Positions 42,238 to 50,559 of a DNA stretch of 64,000 nt are shown here, piece after piece; position 1 is the stretch's first letter, and the number at the start of each line of letters is the position of its first letter. Made by a program: the position numbers and the translations under genes. The stretch is taken from the NCBI GenBank assembly GCA_028716385.1, contig JAQUPX010000004.1:194234-258233 (forward strand). The letters run 5' to 3'. This DNA is from a bacterium. GTDB lineage: Bacteria; Hydrothermota; UBA3073; JACQXS01; JAQTXJ01. The notes beneath the pieces are model-generated. The model did no database searches and was not told where the DNA came from. It saw only the letters and a list, made by a program, of their open reading frames with translations.

Positions 42238-43209
42238 ATGAAATGTTTAGTAACAGGTGGAGCAGGTTTTATTGGTTCGCATCTATGCGAGGCATTAATT
42301 GAAAAAGGTTACAAAGTTAGAGTTTTTGTGAGATATAATTCGCGAAATTTTTGGGGATGGATAGAAAGTTTGTCCTGTAAAGACAAGATAGAAGTATATA
42401 CCGGAGACATAAGGGATTATGACAGTGTAAAAAATTCAATGAAAGATATTGATAGTGTTTTTCATTTAGCGGCATTGATAGGTATCCCATATTCGTATGT
42501 TTCGCCGTTAGCTTATATCAAAACAAATGTAGAAGGAACTTATAATATTATGGAGGTTGCAAAAGAATTAAAAATTAAAAAAGTAATTCATACTTCTACA
42601 AGCGAAGTTTATGGGACAGCCCAGTTTGTTCCTATTACTGAGAATCATCCTATAAATCCCCAATCTCCATATTCTGCAACTAAAGCATCTGCAGATTACA
42701 TAGCGCTATCTTTTTATCGTTCATTCGGTTTGCCAGTGTCAGTTGTAAGACCATTTAATACTTATGGGCCAAGACAATCTGCAAGAGCGGTCATTCCTAC
42801 AATTATTACTCAATTGCTGGGTGGAAAAAAGAAGATAAAATTAGGTTCTCTTCATCCTACCCGGGATTTAACTTATGTGAAAGATACTGTAGAAGGTTTT
42901 ATTAAGATAGCAGAATCAGATAAATCTATAGGAGAAGTGATAAATATTGGAAGTAATTCCGAAATATCCATTGGAGAATTGGCAAAATTAATTGCGAAAC
43001 TTATGGATAAAGGAATTGAAATAGAAACTGATAAAGAGCGAAAAAGACCGGGAAAAAGTGAAGTGGAAAGATTAGTAGCTGATAACGCCAAGGCAACAAA
43101 AATACTAAAGTGGCATTCAAAATACTCATTAGAAGAAGGATTAAAGGAAACAATAAAATGGTTTAAATCTAATAAAAATATCTATAAATCGGATATATAC
43201 AATGTCTAA
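42238..43209 (+). CDS. legB: Nucleotide-HexNAc 4,6-dehydratase of the legionaminic acid pathway
   Basis: 323 aa extended SDR. Rossmann 'VTGGAGFIGSHLCEALIEKG', 'VRYNSRNFWGWIE' (typical of LegB), 'HTSTSEVYGTAQ', catalytic 'YSATK' and 'GEVINIGSNSEISIGEL'. LegB removes water from GDP- or UDP-GlcNAc to give the 4-keto-6-deoxy sugar, first dedicated step toward legionaminic acid. The following aminotransferase (LegC type) overlaps by 8 nt. A ribosome binding site AAAGGAG precedes the start, perhaps the first gene of a translational unit. Confidence 0.9.
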   Translation: MKCLVTGGAGFIGSHLCEALIEKGYKVRVFVRYNSRNFWGWIESLSCKDKIEVYTGDIRDYDSVKNSMKDIDSVFHLAALIGIPYSYVSPLAYIKTNVEGTYNIMEVAKELKIKKVIHTSTSEVYGTAQFVPITENHPINPQSPYSATKASADYIALSFYRSFGLPVSVVRPFNTYGPRQSARAVIPTIITQLLGGKKKIKLGSLHPTRDLTYVKDTVEGFIKIAESDKSIGEVINIGSNSEISIGELAKLIAKLMDKGIEIETDKERKRPGKSEVERLVADNAKATKILKWHSKYSLEEGLKETIKWFKSNKNIYKSDIYNV

Positions 43210-44380
43210 ATCTTTTATATCGTTATCTGTTCCTTGTATTTGTGGCAATGAATGGAAATATATTAAGGAGTGTATTGATACTGAGTGGGTATCTTCTGCC
43301 GGCAAATATGTTGATAAATTCGAAAATGATATTTGTAAGTTTACCGGTTCTAAATATGCTGTTGCTTGTGTAAACGGGACTGCCGGGCTGCAAATTGCTT
43401 TGCAATTGGCGGGGGTAAAATCTACGGACGAAGTTATTGTTCCTACTTTAACTTTTATTGCCCCTATAAATGCCGTGAGATATTTAGGTGCAGAGCCTGT
43501 TTTTATGGATTGCGATGATTATATGAACATAGATGTTAAGAAGACAGAAGAATTTTGTAGTAAAGAATGTCAAATTACAAATAAAGGATTAAAAAACAAA
43601 AAAAGTGGTAAATATGTAAAAGCTATTATGCCTGTTCATATTTTTGGGAATCCTTGTGATATGGAAGGTGTGATGAAAATAGCACAAAAATACAACTTGA
43701 AAGTTATTGAGGATGCAACAGAAAGTTTAGGTTCATATTATACTAAAGGAAAGTATAAAAATAAACATACCGGAACGATAGGGGATATTGGAGTATATTC
43801 TTTTAATGGAAATAAAATTGTTACTACCGGTGGCGGGGGAATGATACTTACTAATAATAAAAATATTTCCGATAAGGCGCGTTATTTGACTACCCAGGCT
43901 AAGGATGATTCTGTGCGTTATATACATAATGAAATAGGATATAATTTTAGACTGACAAATTTACAGGCGGCTATGGGCGTTGCCCAGTTAGAAAATTTGG
44001 AAAAATTTATTAAAATAAAGAAGAAAAATTATGAGTTATATAAGAAAGAGTTAAAAAATGTTAAAGGCATAGAGATGCTTGGAATTCCTAACGGGACTAC
44101 GCCGAATTACTGGTTTTATTCATTAATTGTAGAGAAAAAACAATATGGAATGGATAGGGAAAAATTAATGCAAAAACTTAATGAAAAAAATATTCAGGCA
44201 AGACCTGTCTGGTATTTAAACCATAAACAAAAGCCATATAACAAAAATCAAAGTTACAAAATAGAAAAAGCTCAATGGTTTTGGGAGAAAATCTTGAATA
44301 TACCTTGTAGCAGTAATTTAACGGCAAAAGAAGTGAAAAAAGTTGTAACTGAAATTAAGCTATTACAGGAGAATGTTTAA
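43202..44380 (+). CDS. legC: PLP-dependent 4-aminotransferase of the legionaminic acid pathway
   Basis: 392 aa DegT/DnrJ/EryC1/StrS fold. The N-terminal 'ISLSVPCICGNEWKYIKECI' and 'DTEWVSSAGKYVDKFE' are characteristic of LegC. PLP features: 'NGTAGLQIAL', 'VIEDATESLGS' and the Schiff-base lysine in 'SFNGNKIVTTGGGG'. It should transfer an amino group from glutamate to C4 of the LegB product. Overlaps legB (8 nt) and the start region of the following nucleotidyltransferase. Confidence 0.93.
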   Translation: MSKSFISLSVPCICGNEWKYIKECIDTEWVSSAGKYVDKFENDICKFTGSKYAVACVNGTAGLQIALQLAGVKSTDEVIVPTLTFIAPINAVRYLGAEPVFMDCDDYMNIDVKKTEEFCSKECQITNKGLKNKKSGKYVKAIMPVHIFGNPCDMEGVMKIAQKYNLKVIEDATESLGSYYTKGKYKNKHTGTIGDIGVYSFNGNKIVTTGGGGMILTNNKNISDKARYLTTQAKDDSVRYIHNEIGYNFRLTNLQAAMGVAQLENLEKFIKIKKKNYELYKKELKNVKGIEMLGIPNGTTPNYWFYSLIVEKKQYGMDREKLMQKLNEKNIQARPVWYLNHKQKPYNKNQSYKIEKAQWFWEKILNIPCSSNLTAKEVKKVVTEIKLLQENV

Positions 44381-44381
44381 A

Positions 44382-45443
44382 ATGGAAAACTTAAAGAAAA
44401 TTCTTGTTAATCCTGAATTGTCTGCGATTCAAACAATAAAGCAAATGGATGAAACAGGCGAAAAAATATTGTTTGTTACGAATAAAGCTGGTAAATTATT
44501 AGGAACGGTAACGGACGGAGATATTAGGAGATGGATATTAAAAGGGAAAAACTTAAGCGAGAGTGTGGATAAAGTTATGAACGGAACTCCGATTGTTCTT
44601 AAAGTTGGATATTCAGAAGAAGAGGCAAAAGATTTAATGGTGATAAATAGAATAGAATGCATTCCTGTAGTAGACAAGGATAGGCGAATAGTCTCTGCTG
44701 TGTGGTGGACTGAGCTTTTTAGTAAAGAAATAAAAATAAAAGAGAAAATAAATCTACCTGTAGTTATAATGGCAGGAGGAAAGAGTTTAAGACTTCATCC
44801 TTTTACTAAGATACTCCCCAAGCCTCTTATACCAATAGGTGAGAAGCCGATACTAGAGCTAATAATGGATAGATTTCAGGAATATGGGTGTAAAAAGTTT
44901 TATTTATCAGTTAATTATAAGGCTAATATAATAAAAGCTTATTTTTCTGATTTTAAACATGATTATAATATAAACTACATTCAGGAAGAAATGCCATTGG
45001 GAACGGCAGGTAGTTTATATTTATTAAAAAAACGAATAAATTCTACATTTTGGGTAAGTAATTGTGATATTTTAATAGAAGCTGATTATGCCGATATTCT
45101 AAGATTTCATAAGGATAGTAAAAATAAGATAACAATAGTAGCTTCAATGAAACATTATACCATACCGTATGGAATAGTTAATATTTCTAAAGGTGGAAAT
45201 TTGAAAAGTATAGAAGAAAAACCCGAATATAATTTTTTAGTAAATACAGGAATGTATATTCTGGAACCGGAAATACTTAAGGATATTCCCGATAATAAGT
45301 TTTACAATATAACTGATTTAATATGTAGTTATAATCAGGCTGGGAAAAAGATTGGAGTTTATCCGATATCAGAAAAAGCATGGCTTGATATAGGGGAATG
45401 GGGAGAATTACAGGAAACGCTTAAAAGGTTTGGAATAGAATAA
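44382..45443 (+). CDS. CBS-domain sugar-1-phosphate nucleotidyltransferase (PtmE-like)
   Basis: 353 aa from ATG 44382; ATG 44373 lies only one base after AGGAG and is less likely. Residues ~1-120 are a CBS pair ('GTVTDGDIRRWILKG', 'RIECIPVVDKDRRI'); residues ~125-353 are a nucleotidyltransferase with 'VIMAGGKSLRLHPFTKILPK', 'MPLGTAGSLYLL' and 'NTGMYILEPE'. In Campylobacter the same architecture (PtmE) is a glucosamine-1-phosphate guanylyltransferase supplying GDP-GlcNAc for legionaminic acid. The CBS pair may bind an adenine nucleotide as regulator. By analogy the pathway here could be GDP-linked. Confidence 0.85.
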   Translation: MENLKKILVNPELSAIQTIKQMDETGEKILFVTNKAGKLLGTVTDGDIRRWILKGKNLSESVDKVMNGTPIVLKVGYSEEEAKDLMVINRIECIPVVDKDRRIVSAVWWTELFSKEIKIKEKINLPVVIMAGGKSLRLHPFTKILPKPLIPIGEKPILELIMDRFQEYGCKKFYLSVNYKANIIKAYFSDFKHDYNINYIQEEMPLGTAGSLYLLKKRINSTFWVSNCDILIEADYADILRFHKDSKNKITIVASMKHYTIPYGIVNISKGGNLKSIEEKPEYNFLVNTGMYILEPEILKDIPDNKFYNITDLICSYNQAGKKIGVYPISEKAWLDIGEWGELQETLKRFGIE

Positions 45444-45444
45444 T

Positions 45445-46089
45445 ATGGAAAAAATTATTTTAATTGGTGGCGGTGGGCACTGCAAAGTTGTTATAGATGC
45501 CATTCTTTTAGGGGAAAAATATAAAATAGTTGGTATTTTAGATGTCCCTGAAAAGGTAGGAGAAAAAGTGCTCGGATTTCCTGTTATTGGTAGCGATAAT
45601 GAATTGGAAAGCTACTTTAAAAAGGGAATAAAGTTCTGTTTTATTACTCTTGGAAGTATCGGTAATCCGAATTTAAGAAAAAAAATATTAAATAAAGCAA
45701 AGAAAATAGGATTTAATTTCCCAAATGTAATTCATCCTTGTTCTGTTGTTTCAAAGTTTGCTAATATAGGGCAGGGTAACTATATTGCTCCCGGAGTAGT
45801 CATTAACGCAGGGGTAGCTATAGGTAATAATTGCATAATAAATACGGGTTCAATAATTGACCATGATTGCAAGATTGGAGATTTTGTTCATATTGCCCCC
45901 GGAGTAATGATGAGTGGAGGAGTTGAAATTAATCATTATTCTCATATTGGTACCGGAACTTCGATTATTCAATATATAAAAGTAGGAGAAAATACAATTA
46001 TTGGCGCAGGAAGTGTAGTTGTAAAAAACATTCCTAGCAATGTTGTTGCTTATGGAAATCCTTGTAAAGTAGTGAGTGATAAGATATGA
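45445..46089 (+). CDS. NeuD/PglD-family sugar N/O-acetyltransferase
   Basis: 214 aa. N-terminal nucleotide-sugar binding fold ('KIILIGGGGHCKVVIDAIL') followed by a left-handed beta helix of hexapeptide repeats ('CIINTGSIIDHDCKIGDFVHIAPGVMMSGGVEI'), including the catalytic His in 'DHDCKIG'. Homologues acetylate the 4-amino group of the LegC product (LegH, PglD) or O-acetylate sialic acid (NeuD). In this context the LegH reaction is most likely. Overlaps neuB by 4 nt (ATGA). Confidence 0.9.
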   Translation: MEKIILIGGGGHCKVVIDAILLGEKYKIVGILDVPEKVGEKVLGFPVIGSDNELESYFKKGIKFCFITLGSIGNPNLRKKILNKAKKIGFNFPNVIHPCSVVSKFANIGQGNYIAPGVVINAGVAIGNNCIINTGSIIDHDCKIGDFVHIAPGVMMSGGVEINHYSHIGTGTSIIQYIKVGENTIIGAGSVVVKNIPSNVVAYGNPCKVVSDKI

Positions 46090-47120
46090 AGACACATAAA
46101 AATATAGATAACATTCCTCACTGCTTTATAATTGCAGAAGCAGGGGTTAATCATAATGGTTCTATTAAAACAGCTAAGGAAATGATAGACGTTGCAGTTG
46201 AAGCGGGTGTCGATGCCGTTAAATTCCAAACATTTAAAACGGAGTTACTTGTTTCTAAATATGCTCAAAAAGCTAAATACCAAAAAGAAACTACAAATAA
46301 GGGAGAGACTCAGTTTGAAATGATAAAAAAGTTGGAATTAAATAAAGAATTCCACAAGGAATTAATTAAATACTGCAATAATAAAAAAATTATCTTTTTG
46401 TCTTCACCTTTTGATATGGAAAGCATAAATTTGTTGATAGTATTGGGATTACAAATATTTAAAATACCTTCGGGCGAAATTACTAATTTACCATACCTAA
46501 GAAAAATAGGTTCTCTGAATAAAAAAGTTATAATATCAACAGGTATGGCTAATATGAGCGAAATAAAAAATGCCTTAAATATATTGATTAAAGCAGGTAC
46601 AAAAAAAGAAAATATTACAATTTTACATTGCAATACAGAGTATCCAACTCCAATGGAAGATGTGAATCTTCGGGCGATGCTTACTATAAAAGAAATTTTC
46701 AAAGTAAATATTGGATATTCGGATCACACGCTTGGCATAGAAATTCCTATTACTGCAGTTGCTCTGGGAGCATCAGTTATTGAAAAACACTTTACTTTAG
46801 ATAAAAATATGGAAGGTCCCGATCATAAAGCAAGTCTCGAACCTTCTGAACTAGAGGCAATGGTAAAAGCTATAAGAAATGTGGAAAAAGCATTAGGAAC
46901 CGGTATAAAAAAACCCTCAAACTCTGAAATTAAGAATATGGATATAGTGAGAAAAAGTATAGTAGCGTTGGGAAATATAAGAAAAGGAGAAGTTTTTACA
47001 GAGAATAATCTTATTGCAAAAAGAACCGGGAGTCATGGGATTAGTCCTATGAAGTGGGATAAAGTCATAGGTAAAAAAGCAAAAAGAAGATTCAGAGAAG
47101 ATGAGGTGATAGAAATATGA
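46086..47120 (+). CDS. neuB: Nonulosonic acid (legionaminate/sialate) synthase
   Basis: 344 aa. Condenses phosphoenolpyruvate with the 6-carbon 2,4-diacetamido sugar (or ManNAc) to give the nine-carbon acid. TIM-barrel motifs: 'FIIAEAGVNHNGSIKTAKEM', 'DAVKFQTFKTELLVS', 'PSGEITNLPYL', 'ISTGMANMSEI', 'GYSDHTLG' and 'EKHFTLDKNMEGPDH'. The C-terminal SAF (antifreeze-like) domain ('VALGNIRKGEVFTENNLIAK') is present. The LegB/LegC context points to legionaminate (LegI) rather than sialate. Coupled by ATGA overlaps on both sides. Confidence 0.95.
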   Translation: MKTHKNIDNIPHCFIIAEAGVNHNGSIKTAKEMIDVAVEAGVDAVKFQTFKTELLVSKYAQKAKYQKETTNKGETQFEMIKKLELNKEFHKELIKYCNNKKIIFLSSPFDMESINLLIVLGLQIFKIPSGEITNLPYLRKIGSLNKKVIISTGMANMSEIKNALNILIKAGTKKENITILHCNTEYPTPMEDVNLRAMLTIKEIFKVNIGYSDHTLGIEIPITAVALGASVIEKHFTLDKNMEGPDHKASLEPSELEAMVKAIRNVEKALGTGIKKPSNSEIKNMDIVRKSIVALGNIRKGEVFTENNLIAKRTGSHGISPMKWDKVIGKKAKRRFREDEVIEI

Positions 47121-48004
47121 AGATAATATTTATAGGAACTGTTGCGTTTTCAAGAAGAGCGCTTGAAAAGTTAGTAAACATAAATGCTAATGTTGTCGGA
47201 GTGATTACAAAAAGACATTCTCCTTTTAATAGTGATTTTGCGGATCTTACGGATATTTGTATTGCACATAATATTCCTTGTCAATTTGTTGAGGATATTA
47301 ATGCGCCAGAAACTATTTTATGGATAAAAAAAATGCAACCGGATATAATATTTTGTTTTGGATGGTCTAATTTAATAAAAGAAGAGATTTTGAGTATGCC
47401 TCCACTTGGCGTTATTGGTTTTCATCCTGCGGCAGTTCCACAAAATAGAGGTAGGCATCCTTTAATTTGGGCTTTAGCATTAGGGCTTAAAGAATCTGCA
47501 TCCACTTTCTTTTTTATGGGTAAAGGTGCGGACGATGGAGATATATTGTCTCAGCGATTTTTTGAAATAAAATATGAGGATGACGCTACCACACTTTATG
47601 AAAAAACAACAACAATTGCTTTATCACAAATAGAAGAGTTTGTACCACAGCTTGAAAGCAATACATTTAGCAGAATTCCTCAAGATCATTTAAAAGCAAA
47701 TTACTGGAGAAAACGGAGTAAGTTAGATGGTAAAATAGATTTTAGAATGTCAAGTTATGCTATTTACAATCTTGTTAGGGCATTGACTATTCCTTATGTT
47801 GGAGCACATATTGAATATAAGGAAAAGGATTACAAAATCTGGGTAGTAAAAGAAATTAAATGTAATAAAGATAATATTGAGTATGGTAAAGTTCTAGAAG
47901 TGGACATTATAAATAATAGCTTTGTTGTCAAATGTTATGATAATGCAGTCAAAATAATAAAACATGAGTTTGAAACATTACCAAAAATCGGAGAGTATTT
48001 ATGA
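47117..48004 (+). CDS. Sugar formyltransferase-like protein (Fmt superfamily)
   Basis: 295 aa. N-terminal Fmt-type Rossmann domain: 'IIFIGTVAFSRRALEKL', 'DIIFCFGWSNLIKEEIL', 'GVIGFHPAAVPQNRGRHPLI' and 'GADDGDIL'. Compared with the Asn-His-Asp triad of Met-tRNA, ArnA and sugar formyltransferases, His and Asp are present but the Asn of 'NxH' reads Gly ('GFH'). A C-terminal barrel-like part follows ('RKRSKLDGKIDFRM'). Not the housekeeping Fmt; location between neuB and a deacetylase suggests N-formylation of an amino sugar or nonulosonate, using N10-formyl-tetrahydrofolate. Coupled to both neighbours by ATGA. Confidence 0.83.
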   Translation: MKIIFIGTVAFSRRALEKLVNINANVVGVITKRHSPFNSDFADLTDICIAHNIPCQFVEDINAPETILWIKKMQPDIIFCFGWSNLIKEEILSMPPLGVIGFHPAAVPQNRGRHPLIWALALGLKESASTFFFMGKGADDGDILSQRFFEIKYEDDATTLYEKTTTIALSQIEEFVPQLESNTFSRIPQDHLKANYWRKRSKLDGKIDFRMSSYAIYNLVRALTIPYVGAHIEYKEKDYKIWVVKEIKCNKDNIEYGKVLEVDIINNSFVVKCYDNAVKIIKHEFETLPKIGEYL

Positions 48005-48672
48005 ACAAAAATAAGATTTTATGTTTAGCAGTTCACCCGGACGATGAAACGTTGGGTTGTGGAGGAACTCTTTTAATGCATAAGGCAAAAGGAGATGAAA
48101 TATATTGGTGTGTCGTAACAAGCATTAGCCAAAAAGAAGGGTTTAAAAAAGAGTTTATAGAAAAAAGAGCTAAAGAGATAAAACAAGTTTCCTCAATGTA
48201 TAATTTTGACGATATATATCAGTTAAATTTAAAAACTATGAAAGTAGATGAATATAGTATGAGTGAGCTTATTACAAAATTATCAAATGTTATTAAAAAA
48301 GTTAAACCAAATATTCTTTTTCTACCATTTAAGAATGATGTACATAGTGACCATAGAAAAATTTTTGAAGCGGCATATAGTTTTTCTAAACCTTTTCGCT
48401 ATCCTTTTATTAAAAAAATCTATATGATGGAAACACTGAGTGAAACTGAATATGCTCCTTTAACTGAAGATAGTTTTATACCAAATGTATTTGTAGATAT
48501 AACTAAATTTTTTGAGAAAAAATTAAAGATTATGCAAGTTTTTGAAAGTGAACTTGGCAAACATCCTTTTCCAAGGAGTTTGGAAAATATTAAAGCATTA
48601 GCAACTCTGAGAGGTACTATGGCAGGGTGCAAATATGCAGAAAGTTTTGTGTTATTAAAAGAGGTCTTATGA
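48001..48672 (+). CDS. PIG-L (LmbE) family N-deacetylase
   Basis: 223 aa. Zinc-binding 'AVHPDDETLGCGG' near the N-terminus and the second ligand site 'NDVHSDHRKIF' identify a PIG-L deacetylase. These enzymes remove N-acetyl groups from GlcNAc-containing substrates. Between a formyltransferase and neuC it could expose an amine for formylation or amidination on a nonulosonate or its precursor. Coupled by ATGA to the formyltransferase and to neuC. Confidence 0.9.
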   Translation: MNKNKILCLAVHPDDETLGCGGTLLMHKAKGDEIYWCVVTSISQKEGFKKEFIEKRAKEIKQVSSMYNFDDIYQLNLKTMKVDEYSMSELITKLSNVIKKVKPNILFLPFKNDVHSDHRKIFEAAYSFSKPFRYPFIKKIYMMETLSETEYAPLTEDSFIPNVFVDITKFFEKKLKIMQVFESELGKHPFPRSLENIKALATLRGTMAGCKYAESFVLLKEVL

Positions 48673-49832
48673 AAAAGAAAATATGTGTGATTACGGGAAC
48701 AAGAGCAGAATACGGACTGTTTTATCCATTATTAAAAAATATACAAACTAATAAAAAATTTGAACTTCAAATAGCGGTTACGGGAATGCACTTATCTCCT
48801 GAATTCGGGCTTACATACAAAGATATAGAAAAAGATGGGTTCATAATAAATGAAAAAGTAGAAATATTGTTGTCCAGTGATACTGAAGTTGGGATAACAA
48901 AGTCTATTGGATTAGGAACTATCGGATTTGCAGATGCTTTCTACAGGTTAAAACCCGATTTAATAATTTTATTAGGGGATAGATTTGAGGCTTTTTCGGC
49001 AGCCGTATCTGCTTTTATTACAAAAATTCCTATTGCTCACCTTCACGGCGGAGAATTGACGGAAGGTTTAATAGATGAGGGGATAAGGCATTCTATTACA
49101 AAAATGAGTTATTTACATTTTACTTCTACTGAAGAATATAGAAAACGAGTAATTCAATTAGGTGAATCTCCTGATAGAGTTTTTAATGTCGGTGCTATAG
49201 GGATAGATAATATAAAAGATATGAATTTGTTGTCAAAAAATGGATTGGAAAAAGAGTTAAACTTTAAGTTTGATGAGAAGACTATTTTAGTGACATTTCA
49301 TCCTGTCACGTTGGAAAAAAATACTGCAGACGCTCAATTTAAAGAATTATTAAAGGCATTGGATTATTTCAAGAAATTAAAGATAATTTTTACAAAGCCA
49401 AATGCCGATACAAGTGGAAGAATTATAATAAAGCTGATAGATGAATATGTAAAAAATAATGTAAAAAAGTCCATATCTTTTGTTTCAATGGGGCAGTTAA
49501 AATATTTATCAACTGTTAAATATGTAGATGCAGTATTAGGAAACTCTTCCAGTGGCATAATTGAAGTTCCGACTTTTGGTAAGCCTACAGTTAATATAGG
49601 AGATAGGCAAAAAGGCAGAATCAAAGCAAAGAGTATTATAGATTGCAGACCTGAGAAAAGCGATATAATAAAAGCATTAGAAAAAGCTTTTTCATCCCAA
49701 TTTGAGGAGTTTTGCAAAACCGTAAAAAATCCGTATGGAAGTGGTAATACTACGGGAAAAATACTTAAGATTATAGAAAATAGAATAGAGGGAATTTCTA
49801 ATACAAAAAAAGCATTTTACGATATAAATTGA
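48669..49832 (+). CDS. neuC: Hydrolysing UDP/GDP-sugar 2-epimerase (NeuC/LegG type)
   Basis: 387 aa from ATG 48669, which overlaps the deacetylase stop (ATGA) and starts 'MKKKICVITGTRAEYGLFYP'; the frame open to 48627 is rejected. NeuC/LegG hydrolyses the nucleotide and inverts C2, releasing the free 2,4-diacetamido-mannose-type sugar for NeuB. Motifs: 'GDRFEAFSAAVSAF', 'HLHGGELTEGLIDEGIRHSI', 'TFHPVTLE' and 'GNSSSGIIEVPTFGKPTVNI'. With LegB/LegC present, LegG function is most likely. Confidence 0.94.
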   Translation: MKKKICVITGTRAEYGLFYPLLKNIQTNKKFELQIAVTGMHLSPEFGLTYKDIEKDGFIINEKVEILLSSDTEVGITKSIGLGTIGFADAFYRLKPDLIILLGDRFEAFSAAVSAFITKIPIAHLHGGELTEGLIDEGIRHSITKMSYLHFTSTEEYRKRVIQLGESPDRVFNVGAIGIDNIKDMNLLSKNGLEKELNFKFDEKTILVTFHPVTLEKNTADAQFKELLKALDYFKKLKIIFTKPNADTSGRIIIKLIDEYVKNNVKKSISFVSMGQLKYLSTVKYVDAVLGNSSSGIIEVPTFGKPTVNIGDRQKGRIKAKSIIDCRPEKSDIIKALEKAFSSQFEEFCKTVKNPYGSGNTTGKILKIIENRIEGISNTKKAFYDIN

Positions 49833-49833
49833 A

Positions 49834-50559
49834 ATGTATAAAGGAAAAACTATTTTGGGATTAGTTCTCGCACGGGGTGGTTCCAAAGGGTTACCCGGGA
49901 AAAATATTAGACCTTTATTTGGAAAACCTCTTATTGCATGGACGATTGAACGCGCACTTGCAAGTACATATTTAGATAAAGTTATTGTAAATACGGATGA
50001 TAGAAAAATTGCTGATATTTCTGAAAAATATGGTGCGGAAATTCCTTTTATGCGACCTAAGCGATTGGCTACGGATAATGCTAAGAGTATGGATGTTGTT
50101 TTGCATACTATAAATTGGATAGAAAAAAATAATAAACCATATGACTTAGTGATGTTACTTCAGCCAACTTCTCCGCTTAGAAAGACCGAAGATATAGACA
50201 ATAGTATAAAATTATTATTTAATAAGGAAGCTTTATCAATTGTATCGGTTTGTGAAACAGAACATCATCCTTATTGGTCAAATAAACTGCCTGAAGATAA
50301 ATGTATGAAAGATTTCATAGATAAAAAAGTTATAAATAAAAACAGACAGGAATTACCTGTTTTTTATAGGTTGAACGGTGCTATTTATTTAACTTATTGG
50401 GATTATTTTAAAAAACATAAGACTTTTTTAGGAAGAGAAACTTTTGCTTATGTTATGCCGAAAGAAAGGTCTATAGATATTGATGAAGAAATAGATATTA
50501 ATTTAGCAGAGATAATGATTAATAAAATAAAAAATGGAGGGAAAAGTGAGATACTGTAA
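49834..50559 (+). CDS. neuA: CMP-nonulosonic acid cytidylyltransferase (NeuA/LegF type)
   Basis: 241 aa. Activates the nonulosonate with CTP to give the CMP-sugar used by glycosyltransferases. Motifs: 'LVLARGGSKGLPGKNIRPL' (CTP loop), 'VIVNTDDRKIADIS', 'LLQPTSPLRKTEDID' and 'RSIDIDEEIDINLAE' with metal-binding Asp. Starts 1 nt after neuC; its end overlaps the start of the amidotransferase gene. Confidence 0.95.
   Translation: MYKGKTILGLVLARGGSKGLPGKNIRPLFGKPLIAWTIERALASTYLDKVIVNTDDRKIADISEKYGAEIPFMRPKRLATDNAKSMDVVLHTINWIEKNNKPYDLVMLLQPTSPLRKTEDIDNSIKLLFNKEALSIVSVCETEHHPYWSNKLPEDKCMKDFIDKKVINKNRQELPVFYRLNGAIYLTYWDYFKKHKTFLGRETFAYVMPKERSIDIDEEIDINLAEIMINKIKNGGKSEIL

Noticed and set aside
47117-48004. 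Housekeeping methionyl-tRNA formyltransferase
   Set aside because: The N-x-H catalytic motif and SLLP loop differ, and it is embedded in a glycan operon by ATGA overlaps with no def gene.
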